From assembly GCA_002371755.1 (NCBI GenBank), contig DFGM01000065.1, forward strand, positions 1-5,264: a stretch of 5,264 nucleotides of DNA, written 5' to 3'. Both the position numbers and the translations under genes were made by a program. Shown here piece after piece: positions 1-4,737 of this stretch (the stretch's first letter is position 1; every line of letters begins with the position of its first letter). The stretch comes from Verrucomicrobia bacterium UBA3750 (GTDB lineage: Bacteria; Verrucomicrobiota; Kiritimatiellia; RFP12; UBA1067). The notes beneath the pieces were generated by a model. That model saw only the letters and a list, made by a program, of their open reading frames with translations. It ran no database searches and was not told the origin of the DNA.

Positions 1-659
1 AGAACCTTGACGGCTGGATCGTCGCAAAGAATCGCGACGATGCATACGCCCAGCTGAAGAAGCAAGGCATCAAGCCGTTCAAGGTTCTCGGCCGAAACCC
101 CATTGGATGGAAGCGATGGGTGGCCATCGTCGCGCTCGTTCTCGCGGTCGCCTACCTGTGGCTTTCGCTGCGCAAGGCATCCGCCCCAATAATGACCGCG
201 ACGCGCTCCGCTCTCTACGGAGACGCATCGACCATACAGAATCTTTCGGCGGACGGCTGGCGAACCACGTTCCCGGACGAGGGAGATGCTTGGCTGGCTC
301 GTCACGCCATACCCGGCGTCGTTTGCGACTGCCCCGGCAACTGCATGGTCAATATTTCCAGCGAGCCTCTGCAGATTCTCGATGAAGACTCCGAAGAACT
401 GCGCAAGATGAAACGCATGATAAACGGCATGAAGAATGAGATGCAGGAGTATCTTGATGCCGGCGGCACTTTGGAGGACTACATCGACCTCTGCTGCGAG
501 CGCGTCCGCACCGAGAAAGGCATCAAGGATTCCATCAACGGTAAGTTCATCCAACTTCGCAAGAAAGACCCGCTAGAGGTCGCCGACGAGTGGGAGAAGC
601 AGAACAAGACCCTGCGGTCGCTTGGCCTCCCGACCGTCCCGCTGCCAATCGAGGAGTAG
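1..659 (+). CDS. Membrane-anchored protein with GspF/PilC-like N-terminal motif (5' partial)
   Basis: The frame is open from the window edge (first full codon at base 3) to TAG at 657-659, so the true start lies upstream; the GTG at 120 is internal to a hydrophobic segment and is not a credible start. The 218 visible residues begin with a short stretch, GWIVAKNRDDAYAQLKKQG (about residues 4-22), whose spacing (G-x-x-x-A, then A-x-x-x-L-x-x-x-G-I-x-P) resembles the N-terminal cytoplasmic repeat of GspF/PilC inner-membrane proteins of type II secretion and type IV pili. One transmembrane helix follows at about residues 39-56, preceded by a K-R pair, which suggests the N-terminus is cytoplasmic and the roughly 160-residue remainder is outside the inner membrane. 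That part has a cysteine cluster (C108, C110, C114), a charged helical segment (about 125-150) and a Pro/Glu-rich tail. It lacks the multiple membrane helices of a full GspF, so it is not that protein itself. A role beside a pseudopilin system is inference; the coding call is firm. Confidence 0.8.
   Translation, partial: NLDGWIVAKNRDDAYAQLKKQGIKPFKVLGRNPIGWKRWVAIVALVLAVAYLWLSLRKASAPIMTATRSALYGDASTIQNLSADGWRTTFPDEGDAWLARHAIPGVVCDCPGNCMVNISSEPLQILDEDSEELRKMKRMINGMKNEMQEYLDAGGTLEDYIDLCCERVRTEKGIKDSINGKFIQLRKKDPLEVADEWEKQNKTLRSLGLPTVPLPIEE
651..656 (+). promoter_or_regulatory. Shine-Dalgarno for the 48-codon ORF, inside the preceding gene
   Basis: GAGGAG occupies the last two sense codons (Glu-Glu) of the preceding gene and lies 9 nt before the ATG at 666. 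This layout would allow translational coupling and is the main reason for accepting the small downstream ORF. Purine-rich Glu codons can also produce this match by chance. Confidence 0.5.
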
Positions 660-665
660 TTTGCG

Positions 666-812
666 ATGGGCGGCACGCGAATGACCAGCGAAGAATTCGA
701 CCGCCGCGTCCACACCGCCGCCAAAAAGGCCCGCGACGAAAAGGCTGAGAAACGGCGACGACGCAACGAACGCCGCCTCGCCAACTTCCGCCGAAGCAGA
801 GGGGAGGGGTGA
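666..812 (+). CDS. Small very basic hypothetical protein, 48 residues
   Basis: ATG at 666 lies 6 nt after the preceding stop, and the frame ends with TGA at 810-812. The product is 48 residues with a short N-terminal part containing MTSEEFDRRV, then an Arg/Lys-dominated helix-prone stretch (about residues 20-45, with RRRR at 30-33) and a GEG tail. It has no signal peptide, membrane segment or cysteines. The charge pattern would suit binding to nucleic acid or an acidic membrane surface, but I do not recognise a family. The close spacing and the upstream SD suggest co-transcription and perhaps coupled translation with the membrane protein before it. The GC-rich codon use matches that upstream gene and not the AT-rich gene that follows, so it probably belongs with the left-hand genes. 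An alternative start is the ATG at 681, which would give 43 residues. It could also be a chance ORF in GC-rich DNA. Confidence 0.5.
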   Translation: MGGTRMTSEEFDRRVHTAAKKARDEKAEKRRRRNERRLANFRRSRGEG

Positions 813-815
813 AAC

Positions 816-855
816 CTCTGGTGCGCACCATTTCATGCTCTGCTGCGCACCAGAG
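816..855. repeat. 12-bp perfect inverted repeat within the 22-bp array
   Basis: CTCTGGTGCGCA at 816-827 is exactly reverse-complementary to TGCGCACCAGAG at 844-855, separated by 16 nt. It spans the first two sites of the 22-bp array. As RNA it would form a 12-bp stem about 70 nt upstream of the orphan gene's start; as DNA it extends the dyad symmetry of the protein-binding-like sites. No T-tract follows, so it is not a typical intrinsic terminator. Confidence 0.6.
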
Positions 856-907
856 CGACAAATGGTGCGCACCAAAACCTCAAACGGTGCGCAGCGAATT
901 CTGAATT
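820..907. repeat. Four-site palindromic array with exact 22-bp period (iteron- or operator-like)
   Basis: The decamer GGTGCGCACC, itself a perfect palindrome, occurs at 820 and 864. One-mismatch copies are at 842 (GCTGCGCACC) and 886 (GGTGCGCAGC). Starts are therefore 820, 842, 864 and 886, exactly 22 bp apart. The 12 bp between cores are not conserved and are richer in A/T. A 22-bp period places every site on nearly the same face of the helix, as in plasmid or phage iterons (typically about 17-22 bp) or cooperative operator arrays. The last unit ends 20 nt before the ATG of the AT-rich orphan gene, so the array fills its whole 5' region and could control its transcription or be a replication-initiator binding region. 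No consensus -35/-10 pair was recognised among the sites. It is not CRISPR-like: the repeat is far too short relative to the period. Confidence 0.75.
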
Positions 908-913
908 TCCAAC

Positions 914-920
914 AGAAGGA
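914..920 (+). promoter_or_regulatory. Ribosome binding site fixing the start of the 527-codon gene
   Basis: AGAAGGA ends 7 nt before the ATG at 928. This argues against the upstream in-frame ATG at 835, which would translate through the palindromic array and has no comparable SD. Confidence 0.7.
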
Positions 921-927
921 ACTGAAT

Positions 928-2511
928 ATGAATAACATGAAAGAATCATCCGATATCGAGCCAAGAGTAAACGGACGTCTCTTGTCCCATGTCATGACCC
1001 GCGAATCCGAAGACGCCGCCCGTGCAGAATATAGGGATAAGGCGCTTGGCATGTTCGATACTGGCTGGCTTTCAGGAACACACCTCGATTCAATTATTAA
1101 AGATCTTGAAAATGCCGAGAAGAAGTTTAGGAAAGAAGACTTCGTGACTCTGCCTTTTGAAGACAATGATCTAGAGGGTATTCAGGCCGTTCTTTCTCTA
1201 CCTACTGTCATTTTCTTTGGGCAGTTTGTCTGGCGCGGCAAGGATGGCAATTATCGTTCTGATCCCCGCTTCGACTGCGAAGAAACTTATGACGAAACAG
1301 ACGAAACGCGCTTGCGTTCGAAGTTCATCAAGGCTCTTGGAGCTTATTCGCGTGGCGCGGCCACTTGGGCGAAAGAATTAGGCTGCGACGAGGCGAAAAA
1401 ACTGCTCCTCAGCATTCTTTCCACTCTCGCTTCAAGTCTTAAGCCAGACCCCGAATGCGGAATTGGAGCAAAACAGGCAGAAAGCATAGTGACTGACTTT
1501 ATCAAAGCATCAAGGCTTCTCTGGGAAGAATGGCAAACAGTACTTGTTGAACGAGGGGTGCTATTGAGCAAGGTGGAGGAATCCAGACTCATCGAAGATA
1601 TCGAAAAGTCTCTTACAAGAATAGAGAAGATAGCGACCAAGGCACTAAAGAGGTGTGAATGTTATCACGGAGGCGTAGAATGTGACAGAAAACTCATCAA
1701 TGAGGCTTTGGGCGCAATCAATGACGAACTTGAAGATGGCTTTATGCCGGCGGCTCTCTTATATTCAAAAGACGAAGAGGCCGACCCATATGATGAATCG
1801 CGGATTGGCTGTGCCGTTTTGCCACTATGTGAGAGACTGTTTGGCAAAGACAGCCCCCATTATCGCCGCTGCAAAGAAAAAGTGGACGAAATGGGAGAAC
1901 AACTAACATTCCCAATCAATCGCCATGATATAACAATATGGGAATGGGTCGATCAAATTGATAAAGTGAAAAAGCATATACCGCAGGGTTGGATGGACCT
2001 AAATACGGCAATAGCCGAGGCTTTAGATAACGAAAGCGAAAAAGACGAGTTAAAGGCTAAGCTTGACCAGAAAATTGCCCTCTCAAAAGAAGAGATAGCC
2101 GATATTATTAAGCCGTTGGTTGAAGACATTAATAAGCACAATGCTACACGAATATCATCGAGCCGTGCAGACATAATAAGTCTTGTGACAGAAATCTCTG
2201 TCCGGAAGAACATTTCAATTCCAGCGGCGATCACCTATCTTCGCACAAGAACAAAGCCAGGCGATGAATTTCATGACAGGGCAATAGAAGCCTTGCAAGT
2301 TGCCCAACGGCATATCGCGAAAAAGCGGAAGAAAGACGCTTCCTATAATGATGAGAATTTTTGGGCGTCGATACATACCCAGGCAAAACCAAGCAATAAG
2401 AAACGCGCAGAAAAAGAAAAACGGGAACGCTCAGCTGGTGAAAATCGCGCACCTAGCCCCATCTCGATTCCCGACAAGTCATGGAGTGGAAACCACGGAG
2501 GCATGTGCTGA
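928..2511 (+). CDS. Orphan AT-rich protein, 527 residues, function unknown
   Basis: I do not recognise this family. ATG at 928 is chosen because AGAAGGA sits 7 nt upstream; the frame ends at TGA 2509-2511. The protein looks soluble and mostly helical, with no signal peptide or clear membrane helix. Visible traits: an N-terminal charged helical region (1-80); a hydrophobic patch near LSLPTVIFFGQFVW (89-102), then an acidic stretch with many D/E/T residues (112-128); long charged helices, coiled-coil-like at about 205-242; a small Cys/His cluster C243, C245, H247, C252 that could bind metal; more cysteines at 295, 301 and 315; a Lys/Glu helical part at 365-405; and a strongly basic, disordered-looking tail from about 464 with several KK/KR runs, ending in MC. 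Base composition is clearly lower in GC than the flanking genes (20 of 60 bases at 1921-1980 against 34 of 60 at 4141-4200), and rare-looking codons such as ATA and AGA are common. This suggests horizontal acquisition. A role in defence, replication or regulation cannot be assigned. Confidence 0.85.
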   Translation: MNNMKESSDIEPRVNGRLLSHVMTRESEDAARAEYRDKALGMFDTGWLSGTHLDSIIKDLENAEKKFRKEDFVTLPFEDNDLEGIQAVLSLPTVIFFGQFVWRGKDGNYRSDPRFDCEETYDETDETRLRSKFIKALGAYSRGAATWAKELGCDEAKKLLLSILSTLASSLKPDPECGIGAKQAESIVTDFIKASRLLWEEWQTVLVERGVLLSKVEESRLIEDIEKSLTRIEKIATKALKRCECYHGGVECDRKLINEALGAINDELEDGFMPAALLYSKDEEADPYDESRIGCAVLPLCERLFGKDSPHYRRCKEKVDEMGEQLTFPINRHDITIWEWVDQIDKVKKHIPQGWMDLNTAIAEALDNESEKDELKAKLDQKIALSKEEIADIIKPLVEDINKHNATRISSSRADIISLVTEISVRKNISIPAAITYLRTRTKPGDEFHDRAIEALQVAQRHIAKKRKKDASYNDENFWASIHTQAKPSNKKRAEKEKRERSAGENRAPSPISIPDKSWSGNHGGMC

Positions 2512-2548
2512 CATTCTAGACAAATATATTCAATACGATCATCGCAAA

Positions 2549-2566
2549 GCCGTCCCTCGGGGCGGC
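2549..2566 (+). terminator. Possible weak terminator hairpin after the orphan gene
   Basis: GCCGTCC and GGGCGGC can pair as a 7-bp stem with one G-U wobble and a CTCG loop, 37 nt after the stop codon. The following sequence has only a short interrupted T-run (ATTTT at 2574-2578), so intrinsic termination would be weak. It may instead just be an mRNA 3' structure. Confidence 0.35.
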
Positions 2567-2580
2567 TCTCGCTATTTTCG

Positions 2581-2599
2581 GGGAATAGATTCTTCCCGC
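2581..2599. repeat. GGGAA...TTCCC dyad, copy 1 of a near-identical pair
   Basis: GGGAATAGATTCTTCCCGC is a 19-nt element with 5-bp inverted arms (GGGAA/TTCCC) around a 7-nt centre. It nearly matches a 20-nt copy at 2732-2751; the difference is confined to the A-rich centre. The two copies are direct repeats 151 bp apart and bracket the hairpin-terminator segment. Confidence 0.6.
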
Positions 2600-2643
2600 C
2601 TGTTTCTTGTCAATAGGGAAAATTAAAAAACTTTAGCACAACC

Positions 2644-2719
2644 GTAGTTGCTTCTGGGCGCATTTGCCCAACTACAAGGCCATTTACAAGGCGCATCGCT
2701 TAGCCGGTGCGCCTTTTTT
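2644..2719 (+). ncRNA. Candidate small RNA 3' part: hairpin followed by intrinsic terminator
   Basis: Two structures stand in tandem in a non-coding stretch. The first has a perfect 7-bp stem GTAGTTG (2644-2650) / CAACTAC (2669-2675), with an inner GGC/GCC pairing (2657-2659 / 2666-2668) closing a six-base loop. The second is the strong terminator at 2688-2719. A hairpin, short linker and terminator, bracketed by the two dyad repeats, is the layout of many bacterial small RNAs. No convincing promoter is visible: TTGTCA at 2607-2612 would serve as a -35, but no good -10 sits 16-18 nt downstream. It could equally be the structured 3' UTR of the orphan gene. The family is not recognised. Confidence 0.3.
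2688..2719 (+). terminator. Strong rho-independent terminator
   Basis: AAGGCGCATCG (2688-2698) pairs with CGGTGCGCCTT (2705-2715) as an 11-bp stem with a single U-G wobble and a six-base loop CTTAGC. The stem leads straight into a run of six T (2714-2719). This is a textbook plus-strand intrinsic terminator. It closes either the orphan-gene transcript or a separate small RNA, and isolates the sigma-like gene downstream, which must then have its own promoter. Confidence 0.85.
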
Positions 2720-2731
2720 ATCTTAAAAATC

Positions 2732-2751
2732 GGGAATAAAATTCTTCCCGC
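2732..2751. repeat. GGGAA...TTCCC dyad, copy 2 of a near-identical pair
   Basis: This copy has GGGAA and TTCCC arms around an 8-nt A/T-rich centre and ends in CGC, like copy 1 at 2581-2599. It lies 12 nt after the terminator T-run, in the upstream region of the sigma-like gene, so it could be an operator for that gene. Confidence 0.6.
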
Positions 2752-2892
2752 GATAATGGAGTCGTGCCCGAGAGTACGGCTTCACTTGCCTGAATAATTC
2801 TGGCGGCGGCAGTTGATTCGACGGCATACCGTGTGGACCCATGCGCAATCACGCGCTGGGACAGCCAAGCGGAATTGACCGGAGACCAACAA
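2752..2892 (+). other. Upstream region of the sigma-like gene
   Basis: This stretch of about 140 nt has no supported gene. GATAAT at 2752-2757 resembles a -10 hexamer but lacks a -35 at normal spacing. A small dyad ACGG-CATA-CCGT lies at 2821-2832. GGAG at 2881-2884 is the ribosome site for the following gene. Because a strong terminator precedes it, a promoter must lie here, but I could not identify it with confidence. Confidence 0.3.
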
Positions 2893-3510
2893 ATGAAAAC
2901 AAACAAATTGCGCCCAGAGATTTGGGCAATCGCAAATGCTCGCGCCGCCAAGTGCGCCCACAACAACAGAAGGACTAAAGGCATCGAGCAAGCCGAGATT
3001 GCAGACGACATCGCGCTCGAACTCTATCCGCAACAGGACAAGATTCTTGGCTTGCTGGCGGATTGCAAGACGGACGAGGCGGAGACAATCATCCGCAAGG
3101 CTATGCAGACAGCCGAAAACGCTGCCGTATGCGAGGCTAGAAAGTCCATCCGTGCCCTCGTGCCCTATCAAGTGCGTCAGGCGAAGGAACGTGACAAAGT
3201 TGAAGGTTGCTGCAATGGCATCGTCGCAAGGGGCAAGAAGGATGTCGTTGACGAGGCGTATGCCTCTCTCACCTGCGATATGATGCTCTGGCGTCATCAG
3301 TGGAACAGCGATGCGCGAGTCAACAAGTGCGTTCGTTTCGCGCTCAAGAACCTCAAGCCCATTGACAGACAGATTGGTTTCCTACACCTGGAGCTGGGCA
3401 GTTGGCAGAAAGTCGCGCAACGCCTTGGACTTTCCGAGGGCGACTTCCGTCGCAAACACCTGCCGCGCTTCAAGACGAACTTCGCTGCTGTCTGGAGCCT
3501 GATCTGGTGA
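2893..3510 (+). CDS. Sigma-70-like helix-turn-helix regulator, 205 residues
   Basis: ATG at 2893 is preferred because GGAG at 2881-2884 is 8 nt upstream; an in-frame GTG at 2833 lacks such a site. Stop TGA is at 3508-3510. The C-terminal part (about 152-197) reads like sigma region 4: LKPIDRQI, then a helix GSWQKVAQRLGLSEGDFRR (169-187) with the A-x-R-L-G-L-S core of a helix-turn-helix, then KHLPRF. The N-terminal part (about 8-46, including GIEQAEIADDIALEL) has the helical acidic pattern of the core-binding region 2 of small sigma factors, but it is degenerate. The middle (60-135) is helical and contains several cysteines (C58, C80, C106, C107, C128). The length fits small ECF-type sigma factors or the sigma-like proteins of phages and mobile elements. 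It probably acts at promoters in the cytoplasm; whether it truly directs RNA polymerase is inference. It stands alone after a strong terminator and just before the lipopeptide/HU-like gene pair, so these are candidate targets. Confidence 0.8.
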   Translation: MKTNKLRPEIWAIANARAAKCAHNNRRTKGIEQAEIADDIALELYPQQDKILGLLADCKTDEAETIIRKAMQTAENAAVCEARKSIRALVPYQVRQAKERDKVEGCCNGIVARGKKDVVDEAYASLTCDMMLWRHQWNSDARVNKCVRFALKNLKPIDRQIGFLHLELGSWQKVAQRLGLSEGDFRRKHLPRFKTNFAAVWSLIW

Positions 3511-3546
3511 ACAAGTTGGCGGCGGATGTGCCGCGAACGGCATGAC

Positions 3547-3595
3547 ATTTGGACGAGGGATGCTTGCGGTACGGTGCCGCAAGCATGACCCAAAT
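3547..3595 (+). promoter_or_regulatory. Long stem-loop between the sigma-like and lipopeptide genes
   Basis: ATGCTTGCGG (3560-3569) and CCGCAAGCAT (3577-3586) form a perfect 10-bp stem with a 7-nt loop. An outer 6-bp stem ATTTGG (3547-3552) / CCAAAT (3590-3595) closes over an asymmetric internal loop. No T-tract follows, so it is a poor intrinsic terminator on the plus strand. It ends 13 nt before the AAGGAG (3609-3614) of the next gene. It may be an mRNA stabiliser, a processing site, a 5'-UTR regulatory structure or a protein-binding dyad. Confidence 0.6.
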
Positions 3596-3621
3596 CTAAA
3601 ACAAACCCAAGGAGAAATCCA

Positions 3622-3810
3622 ATGAAAGAAAAACTCAAATCACTCGGCAAGTCGCTTCTACAGGCGCTTGCCTCCGGCCTTGTCGCGTGGCTCGCCACCG
3701 TCACAGCCGGATGCACCACCGTCATCGTCCCCAACGACGATGCGGAGACCTCTGCTGTCACCGTGACGGGCGCGTTCCCGTTCGGCGTGCAGTTCAACAC
3801 AGGAAAATAA
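3622..3810 (+). CDS. Small membrane or lipoprotein-like peptide, 62 residues
   Basis: ATG at 3622 has AAGGAG (3609-3614) 7 nt upstream; the stop is TAA at 3808-3810. The peptide starts with a Lys-rich segment MKEKLKSLGKS, then a hydrophobic helix (about residues 12-29, LLQALASGLVAWLATVTA) ending in T-A-G-C at 28-31. Cys31 is where a lipobox cysteine would be, but position -3 is Thr instead of the usual Leu/Val and the hydrophobic core contains Trp, so lipidation is plausible, not certain. The roughly 30 residues after it are polar with Thr/Val alternation and end in FPFGVQFNTGK, which looks extracellular and beta-prone. It is therefore likely a tiny outer-surface lipoprotein or a single-span membrane peptide. 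It lies 19 nt before the HU-like gene, so the two are probably co-transcribed. Other possibilities for such a peptide near phage-like genes are a holin- or spanin-like lysis protein, but nothing here proves that. Confidence 0.7.
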   Translation: MKEKLKSLGKSLLQALASGLVAWLATVTAGCTTVIVPNDDAETSAVTVTGAFPFGVQFNTGK

Positions 3811-3829
3811 ACAAGAAAGGAACACAACA

Positions 3830-4558
3830 ATGAACACGAAACCATCAATGAAATACCGCGTCGTACAAGGGCACAACCCACGCACGGGCGGAACAATCCA
3901 GCGTCCGCAGATCGTGGAGCGCGAGACGTACTACCTCGACCAGGTCGTGGAGTACGCTCTCAACGCGGGCTACGTTCGCGGACAGTTCCACGACATGCGC
4001 GGCGCGCTCAACGGCTTCATCGAGGCCATTCAGCAACTGGGCAGGGACGGCAAGGCCGTGAACCTGAAAAACTGGCTCCGCGTCCACGCCGAACTAACCG
4101 GGCAGGTCGGCGAGACGCGCCAGCTCACGTCCGCCAACGAACTGCATGTCGTCATCACCGCGCTTCAGGACCTGAAGAGCGACTGGACGAAGTTCAGCTG
4201 GACGAACGTCGAGGACTCTGGCGTTATCCCGAAGATCGACACCATCCTCTCGCCGGGCGGCAAGCCCTCGGAGATTGTGAAGACCAAGGGCATTCTCGTC
4301 ACCGGCCGCAACCTCTTCTTCGACGCAACCAAGGGCGACACCGCGACCATATCGTGGGGCGAGAGCGAGTCCGCGCAGACGATCGCCATCACGCCGACCG
4401 AAAGCGACTACTCGCACATGCTCTTCGCATGGCCTGCTGCGCTTGCGGACGTCGCGGCGGGAACGAAGCTGACCTTCTCCTTTCGCACCTGCGCAGGGAT
4501 CGAAGGCGGCGCCGTTTACCCCATGACTAAGTTCGCAACGCTCGTCGCGGCCTCGTAA
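3830..4558 (+). CDS. HU-like DNA-binding-fold protein with DUF4469-type Ig-like C-terminus
   Basis: ATG at 3830 has an AAAGGA-type site 8 nt upstream; an alternative start at 3848 (MKYRVV) has no better site. The stop is TAA at 4556-4558, giving 242 residues. Residues about 7-125 match my memory of the HU/IHF-like domain found in Bacteroidetes and PVC proteins: a KYRVV opening strand with basic residues, helices at about 36-46 and 54-70 (GALNGFIEAIQQL), then KAVNLKNWLRVHAELTG (76-91), corresponding to the beta-rich part. Residues about 135-240 fit the DUF4469 region, an Ig-like module recognisable by GILVTGRNLFF (154-164), the TISWGE strand (173-178) and an LTFSFRT strand near the end. The role of such proteins is unsettled: nucleoid-associated, or structural/surface-linked through the Ig-like part. 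No signal peptide is visible. It follows the lipopeptide gene in a probable operon and is separated from the PKD protein by a long repeat. Family assignment is from memory and not searched. Confidence 0.75.
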   Translation: MNTKPSMKYRVVQGHNPRTGGTIQRPQIVERETYYLDQVVEYALNAGYVRGQFHDMRGALNGFIEAIQQLGRDGKAVNLKNWLRVHAELTGQVGETRQLTSANELHVVITALQDLKSDWTKFSWTNVEDSGVIPKIDTILSPGGKPSEIVKTKGILVTGRNLFFDATKGDTATISWGESESAQTIAITPTESDYSHMLFAWPAALADVAAGTKLTFSFRTCAGIEGGAVYPMTKFATLVAAS

Positions 4559-4569
4559 GCCGGTAATGT

Positions 4570-4714
4570 CTCGCGCAGAGGCGCAGAGTTTTTAGACGGG
4601 ATTAACATGATTTACATGATTACCTATGGCGTTGTTCCTGGCGCCAACAGTCTAAAACTCTCTCGACGTCTCGGCGTCTCTGCGCGAGCATTCTCAATCC
4701 TGTAAATTATGTAT
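4570..4714. repeat. Mosaic intergenic repeat with octamer units in inverted arms
   Basis: The left arm 4570-4597 reads CTCGCGCAG, then AGGCGCAG, then AGTTTTTAGAC. The right arm 4650-4688, read on the minus strand, gives CTCGCGCAG, AGACGCCG, AGACGTCG, AGAG, then AGTTTTAGAC. The arms share both ends but differ in the number of 8-nt AGACGCNG-type units. After the left arm is GGATTAACATGATTTACATG (from 4599), containing a doubled TNACATGAT motif; beyond the right arm, on the minus strand, is the related ATAATTTACAGGATT (within 4696-4714). The elements are CGCAGAG-type and GATTTACAGGATT-type repeats of a kind I recall as common intergenic mosaics in environmental bacteria. Between the arms lies a short GGCG/CGCC hairpin. 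The element occupies most of the 179-nt gap and could stop or stabilise transcripts. Confidence 0.7.
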
Positions 4715-4737
4715 CTAAAACCAAAAGGAGAACAATC

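Noticed and set aside
820..907. CRISPR array
   Set aside because: The conserved part is only 10 nt of a 22-nt period, with 12-nt spacers and no cas-like gene; this does not fit any CRISPR architecture.
835..927. Upstream in-frame ATG (835) for the 527-codon gene
   Set aside because: It would translate the palindromic array, has no comparable SD, and a good AGAAGGA precedes the ATG at 928.
573..1166. Long minus-strand ORF overlapping the left genes and the array
   Set aside because: It runs antisense across three better-supported elements, crosses the array, and has low-complexity Ser/Phe/Arg-rich composition typical of shadow frames.
2300..2626. Plus-strand ORF overlapping the end of the orphan gene
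   Set aside because: It is out of frame with a well-supported gene, has no SD and contains low-complexity Lys/Arg/Asn sequence.
2607..2640. Sigma-70 promoter starting with TTGTCA for the putative small RNA
   Set aside because: The -35-like hexamer is good but no -10 resembling TATAAT lies 16-18 nt downstream.
2581..2751. Insertion sequence or transposon ends
   Set aside because: There is no transposase and the repeats are direct, not terminal inverted; only a non-autonomous or recombination-site explanation remains open.
3297..3896. Minus-strand ORF of 199 codons opposite the sigma-like and lipopeptide genes
   Set aside because: The opposite strand carries genes with clear ribosome sites and domain patterns; the minus-strand protein is a Ser/Cys/Arg-rich shadow without a credible start context.
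4585..4597. Intrinsic terminator of the HU-like gene at the GCGCAGAG...TTTTT run
   Set aside because: The five T follow a tandem repeat, not a local hairpin stem; the complementary arm lies more than 50 nt downstream, after the T-run.
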